The notes: generated from the sequence alone by a model not told the origin. Numbered from the stretch's first letter, positions 50,000 through 58,651 are shown. The stretch: DNA of 64,000 bases from G020344215 sp039586575 (GCA_039586575.1 JBDHKD010000005.1:1-64000), one strand, 5' to 3'. Program-made: numbers and translations.

Positions 50000-51742
50000 C
50001 TATAGCGCTTTGTACCTTTGCTGTGCCTTCCAGCGCCGATGCGCCTCGCGATTATCGACCCACGGCTTCCGCTCGAAATAGCTCAGCGTCAACTCCCGCA
50101 CCTTGCCCGACAAGAGCAGCAGGGCCAGCAGGTTTGGAAGGATCACGATACCCAAGAACACATCGCCCAGCGTCCAAGCGACCGACAGGGTCAGGATCGC
50201 CCCGATGAAGTGCATGGTGACGAAGGCGAACTTATACGGCAGCACGGCCCGGTGACCCAAGAGGTAGTTGGCGCAACGATCGCCGTAGTAGCTCCAGGAG
50301 ATCGCCGTCGAGATCGCGAACAGGAAGACGCTGATCACCACGATGTAGAGACCCAGGTTGCCCGGTAGCCCGCGTTGAAAGGCGATCATCGTGAGCGGCG
50401 CGCCGCTCTCCGCTGCATCGCCGTACAGCGAGGACAGCTCGCGGCCGTCGGCGGACAGCGCGATCCCGCGATCGGTATCGATGGTGCCCGTGAAGAGCAA
50501 GGTCTGCTCTTCATCCAGGTAGAGCGGCTCGACCCGTACTTCGTGCCAGGTCAGGACGCCGACACTCGGCGCCACGTAGCGGCCGCTTTCCACCGGGATC
50601 GCCACATCGCCGTCGAAATCGTCGTAGCCGCCACCCGGCTGCTCCGCGACGAACGAGATGTCGCCCTTGTCCAGAGTGATCTCGGTGGGCACCCGGATGT
50701 TCCATACGCCGGTCATTATTATGACGAGGCCGGTCATCGTGCAGATGACGATCGTGTCGATGAACGGCTCGACGAGGGCGACGACGCCTTCGGAAACCGG
50801 CTCATCGGTCTTGGCGGCGGCGTGAGCGATGGGCGCCGAACCCTGGCCCGCCTCGTTCGAGAACAGGCCGCGCTTCACACCCCAGATCATCGTCAGCAGG
50901 AACACGCCGACCCCCGACCCGGCGATGCTCGCCGTGGGGTGGAAGGCCTCGCGGAAGATCACCCCGAAGGTAGGTATCACCTGGTCGTAGTGCAGCGCGA
51001 TGATCGTGAGCGCGCCGGCCACGTAGATCGCCGCCATCGTCGGCGCCAGCACGCCGGTCACCTTGCCGATCCGCGTGATCCCACCGATCACCACCATGGC
51101 CACTATGCTCGCCGTCACCAAGCCGCTCGCCCAGACGGGAAAGCCGAGCGTCGTGTTGAGCGTGTCGGCCACCGTGTTGGCCTGGATCGCGTTACCCGTC
51201 AGGAACGCCGTTGTCCCCAGCATGGCCGCGAAGAAGACCGCCAGCGGCTTCCAGCTCGGTCCCAGGCCACGCTCGATGTAATACATGGGGCCGCCGGAGA
51301 CCGTGCCTTCCCATTTGTAAGGGTCGAGGTCCTCGCGCTCTATCTCACGGTAGCGCTGCGCCAGCGTGACCTCCGAGTACTTGGTCGCCATCCCCAGCAG
51401 CGCGGTGACCCACATCCAGAACAGCGCGCCGGGCCCACCCCAGTGAATGGCGAGGGCAACGCCGGCGATGTTGCCGATGCCCACCGTCGCCGACAGTGCC
51501 GTGGTCAGCGCCTGGAAGTGGGAGACGTCGCCTGGCTCGTTCGGATCGTCGTAGATGCCCGAGGTGACGGCGAAGCCGTGCCCCAACTTCCTGAGCTGCA
51601 GGAACCCGAGCCGGATGGTCAGGAACACTCCGGTCCCCAACAGCGCTACAACCACCCAGGGGATCTCCTGACCCTGGAACGGGATGCCTTTGTCCCAGAT
51701 GTACTCGGACAGTTTGTTGACGATGTTCTCCAGAAGTTCCAT
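50000..51742 (-). CDS. Alanine/glycine:cation symporter (AGCS family)
   Basis: The 580-residue protein has the AGCS landmarks: VSHFQALTTALSATVGIGNI, GGPGALFWMWVTALLGMATK, SGGPMYYIERG and GLFSNEAGQGSAPIAHAAA. About 11 membrane helices are visible. It imports alanine or glycine with sodium. Residues about 347-450 are a hydrophilic beta-rich insert (TEITLDKGDISFVAEQ, YLDEEQTLLFTGTIDTD), between two membrane segments, much longer than in typical members. A consensus promoter precedes it (51785-51813), so it starts the unit that includes nrnA. Confidence 0.94.
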   Translation of the reverse strand: MELLENIVNKLSEYIWDKGIPFQGQEIPWVVVALLGTGVFLTIRLGFLQLRKLGHGFAVTSGIYDDPNEPGDVSHFQALTTALSATVGIGNIAGVALAIHWGGPGALFWMWVTALLGMATKYSEVTLAQRYREIEREDLDPYKWEGTVSGGPMYYIERGLGPSWKPLAVFFAAMLGTTAFLTGNAIQANTVADTLNTTLGFPVWASGLVTASIVAMVVIGGITRIGKVTGVLAPTMAAIYVAGALTIIALHYDQVIPTFGVIFREAFHPTASIAGSGVGVFLLTMIWGVKRGLFSNEAGQGSAPIAHAAAKTDEPVSEGVVALVEPFIDTIVICTMTGLVIIMTGVWNIRVPTEITLDKGDISFVAEQPGGGYDDFDGDVAIPVESGRYVAPSVGVLTWHEVRVEPLYLDEEQTLLFTGTIDTDRGIALSADGRELSSLYGDAAESGAPLTMIAFQRGLPGNLGLYIVVISVFLFAISTAISWSYYGDRCANYLLGHRAVLPYKFAFVTMHFIGAILTLSVAWTLGDVFLGIVILPNLLALLLLSGKVRELTLSYFERKPWVDNREAHRRWKAQQRYKAL

Positions 51743-51784
51743 GACGCTTCCGCAGTTTGATGGAACGGCCGCTAGGGTCGCGCT

Positions 51785-51813
51785 ACTCTAGAAGCCGCCA
51801 CCGGCGGTGTCAA
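51785..51813 (-). promoter_or_regulatory. Sigma70 promoter of the alanine symporter gene
   Basis: TTGACA (51813-51808), 17 nt, TAGAGT (51790-51785) on the minus strand. The TGA in the -35 is the stop codon of the upstream PHP gene. The spacer contains the inverted repeat CCGCCGGTGGCGG, which might be an operator. The start codon is about 36 nt beyond the expected start site. Confidence 0.65.
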
Positions 51814-52451
51814 CCGACAAGCTTCGCCCAGCTGGAGGCCAGGTGAACCAGGTAGCTGGAATAGCGCCCAACGACACGGCCGACGCGCAGTGCTTCGAGG
51901 AAGCCCACCTGGCCCTCGAAGGCCGGCACCTCGATGACCCCGCGCCCGATCTCACGCAGTGTGTGGGCATCGGAGCCGGCACCGCCCGGTAGGCTGCGCG
52001 CCTCGGCCCAGCGCGTGGCTCGCTCGTTGAGCGCCGGTTTGTGGATGCGCGCGTTGAAGATCTCGACCACATCGACGTAGGGCTCGATCGTCGCCAGCAC
52101 TTCCTGCCCGAGGCCCTTGCCGCCGGCGAACGGGTGGGGGACGTAGACGAGGCCCCCTTGGGCGCGGATCGCCTGGGCCGTCTCGAGTGCCGGTGTGCCC
52201 TTGGGGATCTTCTCGGAGATGAAGAGGCCGGTTAGATCAAAGCCTTCCGCCGTCTTCACTTCCTCGCCGACGATGACCAGCTCGGGCGCTCGCTCGCGGG
52301 CCCGCAGCGCGCCTTCGATCTCGTTGTGGTCGGTGATGGCGATGCGATCGAGGTCGCGCGCGCGAGCCGTAGAGATGACGTCGTCGTAGTCGCTGAGGCA
52401 GTCGTGGGAGGCGCGCGTGTGTATGTGTAGGTCGAGTCTCAGCACGCTCAT
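51810..52451 (-). CDS. PHP-domain phosphoesterase
   Basis: From ATG 52451 the protein has 213 residues and overlaps coaE by 4 bp (ATGA). PHP metal motifs are RLDLHIHTRASHDC, AITDHNEIEG, LVYVPHPFAGGKG and GGAGSDAHT. The short form resembles YciV/RNase AM-like and histidinol-phosphatase-like PHP proteins. Hydrolysis of phosphate esters or RNA 5' ends is likely; the substrate is not defined. Its stop codon is embedded in the next promoter. Another PHP gene is at 56457-57332. Confidence 0.88.
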   Translation of the reverse strand: MSVLRLDLHIHTRASHDCLSDYDDVISTARARDLDRIAITDHNEIEGALRARERAPELVIVGEEVKTAEGFDLTGLFISEKIPKGTPALETAQAIRAQGGLVYVPHPFAGGKGLGQEVLATIEPYVDVVEIFNARIHKPALNERATRWAEARSLPGGAGSDAHTLREIGRGVIEVPAFEGQVGFLEALRVGRVVGRYSSYLVHLASSWAKLVG

Positions 52452-53056
52452 CCCGCCCGGCTCAACTTCTCGATCTCTTTCCACGTCTCCCAAGCCCGGC
52501 GTTCCAGCGTCGGGATGTCAGAATCATTGTCGATGATCAGGTCGGCGCGTGCGCGTTTCTGTTCAGCCGGTACCTGAGCCGCCGCGACGGCATGAGCATC
52601 CTCGACGCTCAGACCACGCTTGTTGACCAACCGTTCGATTCGCAGATCGAGCGGCGCGTCGACGAGCAAGACGACATCGAACTCCTCGTCCATCTTCTTT
52701 TCATAGAGCAGCGGGACGACGCCGATGATGATGCGGTCACCTCGTGCTTCCGCCTCGATGAACAGCTCGCGGAATCGGGCGCGGATCGCCGGGTGGAGGA
52801 TCGCCTCGAGCTGCTCACGCGCGCCCGCGTCGGCGAAGACGATGCGGCGCATCGCCTCGCGATCGAGCCGGCCGTTCTCGGCGATGACGTGCTCGCCGAA
52901 GATCTCAGCGACCAGCTTCAACACAGCTCCGCCGGGCTCGACGACCTCGCGCGCCAGCACATCGGCATCGATCACCGTGGCACCCCAACCGGCGAACAGG
53001 CTGACCAGCGTCGACTTGCCAGCGCCGACATTCCCGGTGAGACCGACACGCAGCAC
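52448..53056 (-). CDS. coaE: Dephospho-CoA kinase
   Basis: The 202-residue enzyme performs the final step of coenzyme A synthesis. It shows the P-loop LTGNVGAGKSTLV at residues about 6-18, ATVIDADVLAREVVEPGG for dephospho-CoA binding, GVVPLLYEKKMDEEFDVVLL and the lid RLVNKRGLSVEDAHA. The length is standard. It starts 11 bp after the upstream DHH gene and overlaps the PHP gene by 4 bp. Confidence 0.96.
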   Translation of the reverse strand: MLRVGLTGNVGAGKSTLVSLFAGWGATVIDADVLAREVVEPGGAVLKLVAEIFGEHVIAENGRLDREAMRRIVFADAGAREQLEAILHPAIRARFRELFIEAEARGDRIIIGVVPLLYEKKMDEEFDVVLLVDAPLDLRIERLVNKRGLSVEDAHAVAAAQVPAEQKRARADLIIDNDSDIPTLERRAWETWKEIEKLSRAG

Positions 53057-53067
53057 GGTTTCCAGCT

Positions 53068-54141
53068 TTAGGGTCCGCCGGCGGCGGTCGAGTCGAGCAG
53101 GCCGCCGCCCGTCTCGTCCTCCACCCCCAGCTCTTTGATGAAGCGATTCACCAGCTCCTCGCTCTTGAGCCGGACGTCTTCGGCGGAGAGGTCGCCGACC
53201 GGGACGCGGGCGCCGGCCATCATGCCGTGACCGCCGGCGCTACCGTCCTTGCCTATGACCCGGCGTAAGAGGTCACCCGCCGCCGCCTCGCGAAGCGATG
53301 TGCGTATCGAGATGACGATATCGTCCTCGAAACGGCCGATGCAGAACGACCAGCGGGCGCCCTCGAAGCGCAGGTAGAAGTCGGCCAGCTCCGCCACCAG
53401 GTCGGGATAGTCGAGCATGCCGAGATAAGAGACGATCACCGGCCCGCGCGTCCGCGCCCGCTCGAGCGAGCGGTGCAGCGACTTGAAATAGGGACGCGGC
53501 AGCGACGGGTAGCGTATCTTCGAGATCAACTCACGATCGGCACCGGGGTAGAGGGCAAGGCTGGCCGCGAGGTCGGCCGCCTCCGCCTCGCGTCCCAGGT
53601 CCTGCGTCTCCGACTGGATGCCATAGAAGAGCGCCGTGGCCAGGGATCCCACCAGCGGAAAGCCGGCCGCCTGCAGGTATTGCGTCATGATCGTACAGGT
53701 CGATCCGCAACCCTCCCTCACATCCTTGAACCTCGCTTTCTTCGTCTGCGGCCGTAGCGCATGGTGGTCGATGACGATCGCCGCTTTTTCAACGTCCGGC
53801 AGAGAGTTGTTCTTCGTCCCCGGCTGCGTATCGACGAGGGCGATGAGATCCACGTCTTCGAAGCTGACGTAGCGCGTCGGTGTGACGGGCAGACTCAGCT
53901 CCCGTATCATCGTGCGATTCTCGGCACGACCGACCAGGCCGCCGAAGGCGATACGCCCCGAGACGCCATCGAACGATTCTGCCAGCTTCAGCAGGGCGAA
54001 GGCACTGGCCAACGCATCGGGGTCGGGGTTGTCGTGGGTCAGGATGAGAAGGTTGCCACCGCCCTTCAGCACCGCCTTCAAATCGGCCAGTCGCGGCTCG
54101 CCGCAGCCGCGCCCGGCCCGCTGCTTTTGCTTCTTGTTCAC
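53068..54141 (-). CDS. DHH-family phosphoesterase (second NrnA-like protein)
   Basis: The GTG at 54141 has AGAGGT six bases upstream and gives 357 residues; an upstream ATG adds 10. The N-terminus is basic (KKQKQRAGRGCG). DHH motifs: LILTHDNPDPDALASAFAL, LIALVDTQPG and AIVIDHHALRP. The C-terminal DHHA1 motif is SAGGHGMMAGARVP, a variant of GGGH. It probably degrades short RNA or another nucleotide. It is more distant from the standard NrnA than the gene at 48988 and has extra sequence between the domains. coaE follows. Confidence 0.88.
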   Translation of the reverse strand: MNKKQKQRAGRGCGEPRLADLKAVLKGGGNLLILTHDNPDPDALASAFALLKLAESFDGVSGRIAFGGLVGRAENRTMIRELSLPVTPTRYVSFEDVDLIALVDTQPGTKNNSLPDVEKAAIVIDHHALRPQTKKARFKDVREGCGSTCTIMTQYLQAAGFPLVGSLATALFYGIQSETQDLGREAEAADLAASLALYPGADRELISKIRYPSLPRPYFKSLHRSLERARTRGPVIVSYLGMLDYPDLVAELADFYLRFEGARWSFCIGRFEDDIVISIRTSLREAAAGDLLRRVIGKDGSAGGHGMMAGARVPVGDLSAEDVRLKSEELVNRFIKELGVEDETGGGLLDSTAAGGP

Positions 54142-54236
54142 GCTACCTCTCGAACCGTGATTCCGCGCCACTCAGTCGGAACAATCGCCCGGCGGGCCGG
54201 CGGCGTCACTGTCGAATCGCCGCGGCTCGCCCGCGC

Positions 54237-54878
54237 TCAACCGCTCCAACCGAACACCCCCGTCAGGAATGGGTTGACTTGCCGCTCGCGCCCCACAGTC
54301 GTCGCCGGTCCGTGCCCCGAGTAGAGAATCGTCTCGTCGGGAAGGGTGAGGAGTTCTTTCTTAATCGACTCCATCAGCGCCCGGTAGTCACCGCCCGGTA
54401 GATCGGTGCGACCGATCGAGCCGGCGAACACACAATCGCCTACGAGGGCGAAGCCATCGCCGATCAGGCAGACGTGTCCCGGCGAGTGGCCGGGCGTATG
54501 GCGCACCTCGAGCGTGCCGCGACCGATCTCGACGATCTGGCCGTCCTCGAGCTCGCCGTCGGGGTCCGGCGGCGTTTCGATCTGCAGCCCGAACGCCTGC
54601 GCCTGAGACGAGGCCGCCCCGTAGAGCCTTTGATCGGCCGCATGCAAGTAGACGGGCGCACCGGTCTCGCGCTTCGCCGCGGCCACGCCGCCGACATGGT
54701 CCAGGTGCGCGTGCGTCAGCAGGATCAACTCGACGTTAGCCTTCTCGTCCGCCGCCGCCTTCACCAAGCGCTCCGCCTCGGCGCCGGGGTCGACCAGCGC
54801 GCACGAGCCCGTCTCCTCACATATGGCGAGGTAGGCGTTGGCCTGCAACGGCCCGACGGGAAACCCGACAATCTTCAT
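54237..54878 (-). CDS. MBL-fold hydrolase (glyoxalase II/persulfide dioxygenase-like)
   Basis: The ATG at 54878 (GAGG just upstream) gives 213 residues beginning MKIVGFPVGPLQANAYLAI, a canonical small-MBL start. Metal ligands: LLTHAHLDHVGG, RHTPGHSPGHVCL, ALVGDCVFAGSIGRTDLPGG and YSGHGPATTVGRE. This set is typical of the YcbL/GloB-like group that hydrolyses S-lactoylglutathione or related thioesters. The substrate is unassigned here. It is followed by the Fe-S carrier gene. Confidence 0.9.
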   Translation of the reverse strand: MKIVGFPVGPLQANAYLAICEETGSCALVDPGAEAERLVKAAADEKANVELILLTHAHLDHVGGVAAAKRETGAPVYLHAADQRLYGAASSQAQAFGLQIETPPDPDGELEDGQIVEIGRGTLEVRHTPGHSPGHVCLIGDGFALVGDCVFAGSIGRTDLPGGDYRALMESIKKELLTLPDETILYSGHGPATTVGRERQVNPFLTGVFGWSG

Positions 54879-54960
54879 TGGCCTCAAGATAATCCCTGGT
54901 CAGGTACACAAAAAGGAAGGCCCGCTCGCGCGGGCCCCGCTCTCCCGATTCGCTCTTCGC

Positions 54961-55305
54961 TCAGACGGCGAAAGACGATCCACAGCCGCAGCCGCCCGCC
55001 GCGTTCGGATTGCTGAACGTGAACCCGGAACCCTGGAACGAGCTGTAGTAGCCGATCACCGTGCCCTTCAGATACTGAGAGCTGAACGGATCGACGAATA
55101 TCCGGATACCGTGTGACTCGATGACCGCGTCATCCGCCCGCGGCGCTTCCTCGATGCTCAGTCCATACTGAAAGCCCGAACAACCACCGGGCAGCACCGC
55201 CACTCGCAAGCCCGCCGACTCCGGCGTCAGCTCTTCCGCCGCCATGAACTCACGGGCCTTCTCGGCGGCCTCGGCGCTGAGCGAGATCGTTTCCACAGTC
55301 TGCAT
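54961..55305 (-). CDS. Iron-sulfur cluster carrier, IscA/ErpA family
   Basis: From ATG 55305 the protein is 114 residues. It carries the three conserved cysteines of A-type carriers, in VLPGGCSGFQYGL and AAGGCGCGSSF near the C-terminus (the second segment has two). It binds or transfers Fe-S clusters to apoproteins. Clients in this window could include Nth and PyrK. GAGGG precedes the start by about 8 nt. The 146 bp upstream (55306-55451) contains the short inverted repeats TATTGAT/ATCAATA and TAACCAG/CTGGTTA. Confidence 0.94.
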   Translation of the reverse strand: MQTVETISLSAEAAEKAREFMAAEELTPESAGLRVAVLPGGCSGFQYGLSIEEAPRADDAVIESHGIRIFVDPFSSQYLKGTVIGYYSSFQGSGFTFSNPNAAGGCGCGSSFAV

Positions 55306-55451
55306 TGTACCGCCCTCTATATGTGACGTATGTGACATGTCTGACCCTTGCTTCGGCTGAGTTCCGCCGCGTCTGGCGGTTACTATTGATAACCAGGAAC
55401 CGGCCCCGAGATCAATACTGATTACTGGTTAGCGGATGGGGGGGCCACCGC

Positions 55452-56420
55452 TCAGCGACTCGCCGTCGCCTTCGCCTCCTTCAACTCCGTCAAATACTTC
55501 TCCGCAGCGATGGTCGCGGTCGTCGCGTCGCCGACGGCGGTGGTGATCTGGCGAGTGAGTTGGGCGCGGACATCGCCGGCGACGAAGAGACCGGGGATCG
55601 AAGCCCGCATGTCGCGGTCGCTGATCAGGTAGCCACCGGCGTCGTGCTCGGCGTGATCCTCGAGCAGGCCGGTGTTGGGCCGGAAGCCGATAAAGACGAA
55701 GAGGCCGGTTGCCTCGAGGAGGCTCTCTTCGGCGGTCTTGACGTTTTGGAGGCGGAGCCCGGTCATGCCCTGGGCGTCACCCACCACCTCGTTGATCACG
55801 GTATCCCAGATGATCTCGATCTTCGGGTTATCGAATACCCGCTTCTGGAGGATCTTCTGGGCGCGTAGCTCGTCGCGCCGGTGGATGAGGTAGAGCTTGT
55901 CGACGTAGCGGGTCAGGAACTCGGCCTCTTCCGTGGCTGCGTCGCCGCCACCGGCTACGGCGATCGTCTCGCCTTTGAAGAAGGCGCCGTCACAGATGGC
56001 GCAGTAGCTGACACCGCGGCCGGCGTATTCCGCTTCGCCGGGGACCTCGAGCTTGTACGGCGTGCCTCCGGCGGTGAGGATGACGGCCTGCGCGTAATAG
56101 AGCGGGCCCTCTTCGGTGCTGACGCGGAAGTCGCCGTCCTCGAGTTTCTTGATGCCTTTGACCGTGACGGTGTCGATCTGCAGACCGAACTTGGTGGCGT
56201 GCGCAGTCATCCGTTCCGCCAGATCCCGGCCTTCAATCTCCGGTAGGCCGGGATAGTCGTCGATCAGATCGGTGTTGAGCAGCTGCCCTCCGGTCAGACC
56301 GCGCTCGAGGACCACCGCCTTCAGCTCCGACCGCTTGGCGTACAGACCGGCCGTGAGACCCGCAGGCCCGCCGCCGACGATCACCAGCTCGTAGTTCTTC
56401 TCTTTCGTTTCGTTCGACAT
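55452..56420 (-). CDS. trxB: Thioredoxin reductase (NADPH)
   Basis: The 322-residue flavoprotein has the FAD site VIVGGGPAGLTAGLYAKRS, a redox pair CAIC (Cys140, Cys143; the common form is CATC), the NADPH-binding GGGDAATEEAEFL and the basic HRRDELR (180-186), and the closing FAD motif GLFVAGDVRAQLTRQITTA. It reduces thioredoxin with NADPH. Together with ccdA and the thioredoxin-like proteins this gives a thiol-reducing system, though no canonical thioredoxin gene is in the window. It starts 36 bp after the PHP gene. Confidence 0.96.
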   Translation of the reverse strand: MSNETKEKNYELVIVGGGPAGLTAGLYAKRSELKAVVLERGLTGGQLLNTDLIDDYPGLPEIEGRDLAERMTAHATKFGLQIDTVTVKGIKKLEDGDFRVSTEEGPLYYAQAVILTAGGTPYKLEVPGEAEYAGRGVSYCAICDGAFFKGETIAVAGGGDAATEEAEFLTRYVDKLYLIHRRDELRAQKILQKRVFDNPKIEIIWDTVINEVVGDAQGMTGLRLQNVKTAEESLLEATGLFVFIGFRPNTGLLEDHAEHDAGGYLISDRDMRASIPGLFVAGDVRAQLTRQITTAVGDATTATIAAEKYLTELKEAKATASR

Positions 56421-56456
56421 ACCTGACTTGCCTCTCTCCCAACGCCGGCGCGCGGG

Positions 56457-57332
56457 TCACCCCCCGGCGCGCGCTATGGCTGCCTCGCGCAGTCGAATGT
56501 ACCACTCGTAGGGAACCGGCTGTGAGGCCAGCTGCCCGCGGCGCGTTTCGCGGGGGCCGTGCCAGTCCGAGCCGCCGGTCTCCAGCAGATCCAGCTCGGC
56601 GACGAGCCGCCGCAGCCGTCTCACCTCGTAAGGGCCGTGCTCGGGGTGCAGCGTCTCCAACCCGTCCAGTCCGGCCTCGGCCAGCGCCCGGATGGCCGAT
56701 TCGCTGTGGCTCTTGCCGCCATGCGCCAGAATCGCCAGCCCTCCGGCTTCCTGAATACGCCCGATGCCGTCGGCCGGACTCATGCGCCAGGTGGGCACGT
56801 AGGCCGGCTGGCCGGCGGCGAGGAAGCGAGCGAACGCCCGGTTGTAGCTCTCCACCCAACCGCCCGAGACCAGTGCACGGGCCACGTGCGGCCGGGCGAT
56901 CAGCCCGTCTTCCGACGCCTGAGCCTTCACCTCGTCCAGCGTCAGCTCCACACCCAGCCGCTTGAGCTTTTCCAACATCCTCTCCGCCCGCAGTACGCGG
57001 CGCTGACGTGCGTCCTCCAGATACTCGAGCAGGCGGGCGTGGCCCGGATCAATGTAGTAACCGAGCAAGTGTGTCGACCCACTGTCGTCGTAACACGAGA
57101 ACTCGATGCCGGGAACGAACGGCACCCCCAAAGACGCTGCCGCTTGCTGCGCCTCGTCCAGCCCGCCCACGGTGTCGTGGTCGGTCAGGGCTACCGCCTT
57201 CAGCCCTTCCTCGTGCGCCGCGGCGATCACTTCCGCCGGTCTCAGCAGCCCGTCCGATGCGTCGGAATGCAGGTGAAGATCTACCCGGTCGACGACGTCG
57301 GGCGGGGCATCAAATCGGTCCTCGGTCAGCAC
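56457..57332 (-). CDS. PHP-domain phosphoesterase, RNase AM/YciV-like
   Basis: The GTG at 57332 (GGAG six bases upstream) gives 291 residues. Metal motifs: RVDLHLHSDASDGLL, AVALTDHDTVGGL, VPGIEFSC, LIARPHVARALV and GGSDWHG. The internal inserted helical domain (RVLRAERMLEKLKRLG) is typical of YciV (RNase AM), a 5'-3' exoribonuclease and 3',5'-nucleoside-bisphosphate phosphatase. That biochemical role is taken from the family. Both NrnA-like proteins nearby act on overlapping substrates (pAp, very short RNA). Confidence 0.9.
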   Translation of the reverse strand: MLTEDRFDAPPDVVDRVDLHLHSDASDGLLRPAEVIAAAHEEGLKAVALTDHDTVGGLDEAQQAAASLGVPFVPGIEFSCYDDSGSTHLLGYYIDPGHARLLEYLEDARQRRVLRAERMLEKLKRLGVELTLDEVKAQASEDGLIARPHVARALVSGGWVESYNRAFARFLAAGQPAYVPTWRMSPADGIGRIQEAGGLAILAHGGKSHSESAIRALAEAGLDGLETLHPEHGPYEVRRLRRLVAELDLLETGGSDWHGPRETRRGQLASQPVPYEWYIRLREAAIARAGG

Positions 57333-57498
57333 TCAGGGCTCCATGTCTAGAAACAGATTAGGGTTCCCATTACAGAAATGGCCGCGAGTCGGTGGGGCCC
57401 ACGGCCGGCGGCCGAAACCTACCCGCGCAGAGCAGAGCGGTCAACGGAGCCGGATTGACAGGCCCGGGGCGCCCGCCGAGTTTTAGCCCGGACGAAAA

Positions 57499-58221
57499 AT
57501 GATGACTACTGCGCAGGGCGGAGATCGTTCGCACGCCGTCGAGGACTATCTGAAGGCGATCCGGTACCTCCAGCAGGAGAGCACGCCGGTGAGCACTTCC
57601 GCCCTCGCTCAGTTGCTCGACCGCTCGCCGGCCTCGGTCACCAACATGATCAAGAGTCTGGCCGAGCGGGGGCTCGTCGAGCACGAGCCCTACCATGGGG
57701 TGCGCCTGAGCGAGGCGGGTGAACGGGAAGCCTTGCGGATCATCCGGCGTCATCGAGTCATCGAGGCGTATCTGATCGAGAAATTGGGATACTCCTGGGA
57801 CCAGGTGCACGCCGAGGCGGAGCGGCTCGAGCACGCTGCCTCGGACGAACTGGTGGAGCGGCTGGCTGATGCTCTGGGACATCCGGCGGCGGACCCGCAC
57901 GGTTCGCCGATCCCGACGGCGGAAGGTGAGGTCGCGGAGTGGCAGCATCCGGCGCTCTCGCGTGTCGCGGCGGGCGCGCGTGTGATTGTGCGCGAGGTGA
58001 GCGATGCGGATGAAGGACGACTGCGCTACCTGGCGGAGCTGGGTCTTTATCCGGGTACGCGGGTCGAGGTCATGGAGCACGAACCGTTCGAGGGCCCGAT
58101 CCGCGTGCGGGTGGCCGGCGCGGAGCGATCGGTGAGTCGCGCCCTGGCCGATATCGTGAGAGTAGAGTTGCAAGGTGATGGACCCGGTGGTGGAGCGGAT
58201 TGCAACGCCATCGACAGCTGA
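57499..58221 (+). CDS. DtxR/MntR-family metal-dependent regulator
   Basis: The 240-residue protein has an N-terminal winged helix (YLKAIRYLQQE, VSTSALAQLLDRSPASVTNM), a dimerisation domain with metal ligands (HRVIEAYLIEKLGYSWD, DPHGSPIP) and a C-terminal SH3-like FeoA domain (LGLYPGTRVEVMEHEPFEGP). Proteins of this type repress iron or manganese uptake genes when metal is plentiful. No transporter gene adjoins it. The start may be the second of the two adjacent ATGs. Confidence 0.92.
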   Translation: MMTTAQGGDRSHAVEDYLKAIRYLQQESTPVSTSALAQLLDRSPASVTNMIKSLAERGLVEHEPYHGVRLSEAGEREALRIIRRHRVIEAYLIEKLGYSWDQVHAEAERLEHAASDELVERLADALGHPAADPHGSPIPTAEGEVAEWQHPALSRVAAGARVIVREVSDADEGRLRYLAELGLYPGTRVEVMEHEPFEGPIRVRVAGAERSVSRALADIVRVELQGDGPGGGADCNAIDS

Positions 58222-58233
58222 GATCCGGAGAAC

Positions 58234-58503
58234 ATGACCAGTATCAAGATCGACGGTGACGTCTGGAAGGTACGTTTGGGCGAGGAGCGTCCGCGCCCCG
58301 GTGTCCGCTTAGTCCTTTTCCTCAGCCAGCCCACGGGCCAGCGGCCCTATCGAGTTGTCGAAGTGCCAGAGGATCGGTTCGCCTCGCAGGACGATGTTCG
58401 GAAGACCTCGAAGAAAGACCTGGTCGAACTCTTCCAGCGTAGCACGTCGATGGACGTGCCGGTCTATCGGTCGGATGAGCTGAACGACGTACGGCGGAAA
58501 TGA
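58234..58503 (+). CDS. Small protein of unknown function (89 aa)
   Basis: The 89-residue protein starts 12 bp after the DtxR-family stop and is presumably cotranscribed. It reads as beta-rich at first (KIDGDVWKVRLGEERPRPGV) and ends with a helical charged segment (KTSKKDLVELFQRSTSMD). I know no family for it. There is no signal peptide or cysteine. Downstream is a palindromic AT-rich element. Confidence 0.65.
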   Translation: MTSIKIDGDVWKVRLGEERPRPGVRLVLFLSQPTGQRPYRVVEVPEDRFASQDDVRKTSKKDLVELFQRSTSMDVPVYRSDELNDVRRK

Positions 58504-58527
58504 CGGCGTGAGCGGCGACTCCATGAG

Positions 58528-58624
58528 TGATTGAGTAATAGATCGACAGAGTATTTGAATTCAGAGAGAGCGCGCCTCCGTTACACTCCGAGTTCGAGCA
58601 TTCAATTGATCTATCAGTCAATCG
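58528..58624. repeat. Long AT-rich inverted repeat between convergent genes
   Basis: Outer arms TGATTGAGTAATAGATCGA (58528-58546) and TTGATCTATCAGTCAATCG (58606-58624) match at 16 of 19 positions. Inner TTGAAT (58555-58560) pairs with ATTCAA (58600-58605). The structure fills the gap between the 89-residue gene and the M42 gene. It could act as a bidirectional terminator or be a relic of a small inverted-repeat element. Confidence 0.65.
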
Positions 58625-58651
58625 GGCATGGAGTCTCGCATTCCCGACAAA

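Noticed and set aside
50375..51760. Long open frame on the plus strand, antisense to the alanine symporter gene
   Set aside because: It is Arg/His/Asp-rich with no family motifs, and the minus strand encodes an unmistakable transporter over the same bases. High GC creates such frames.
57455..57486. Sigma70 promoter for the DtxR-family gene
   Set aside because: TTGACA is present, but the hexamer at normal spacing is GAGTTT and the only T-rich candidate is 20 bp away.
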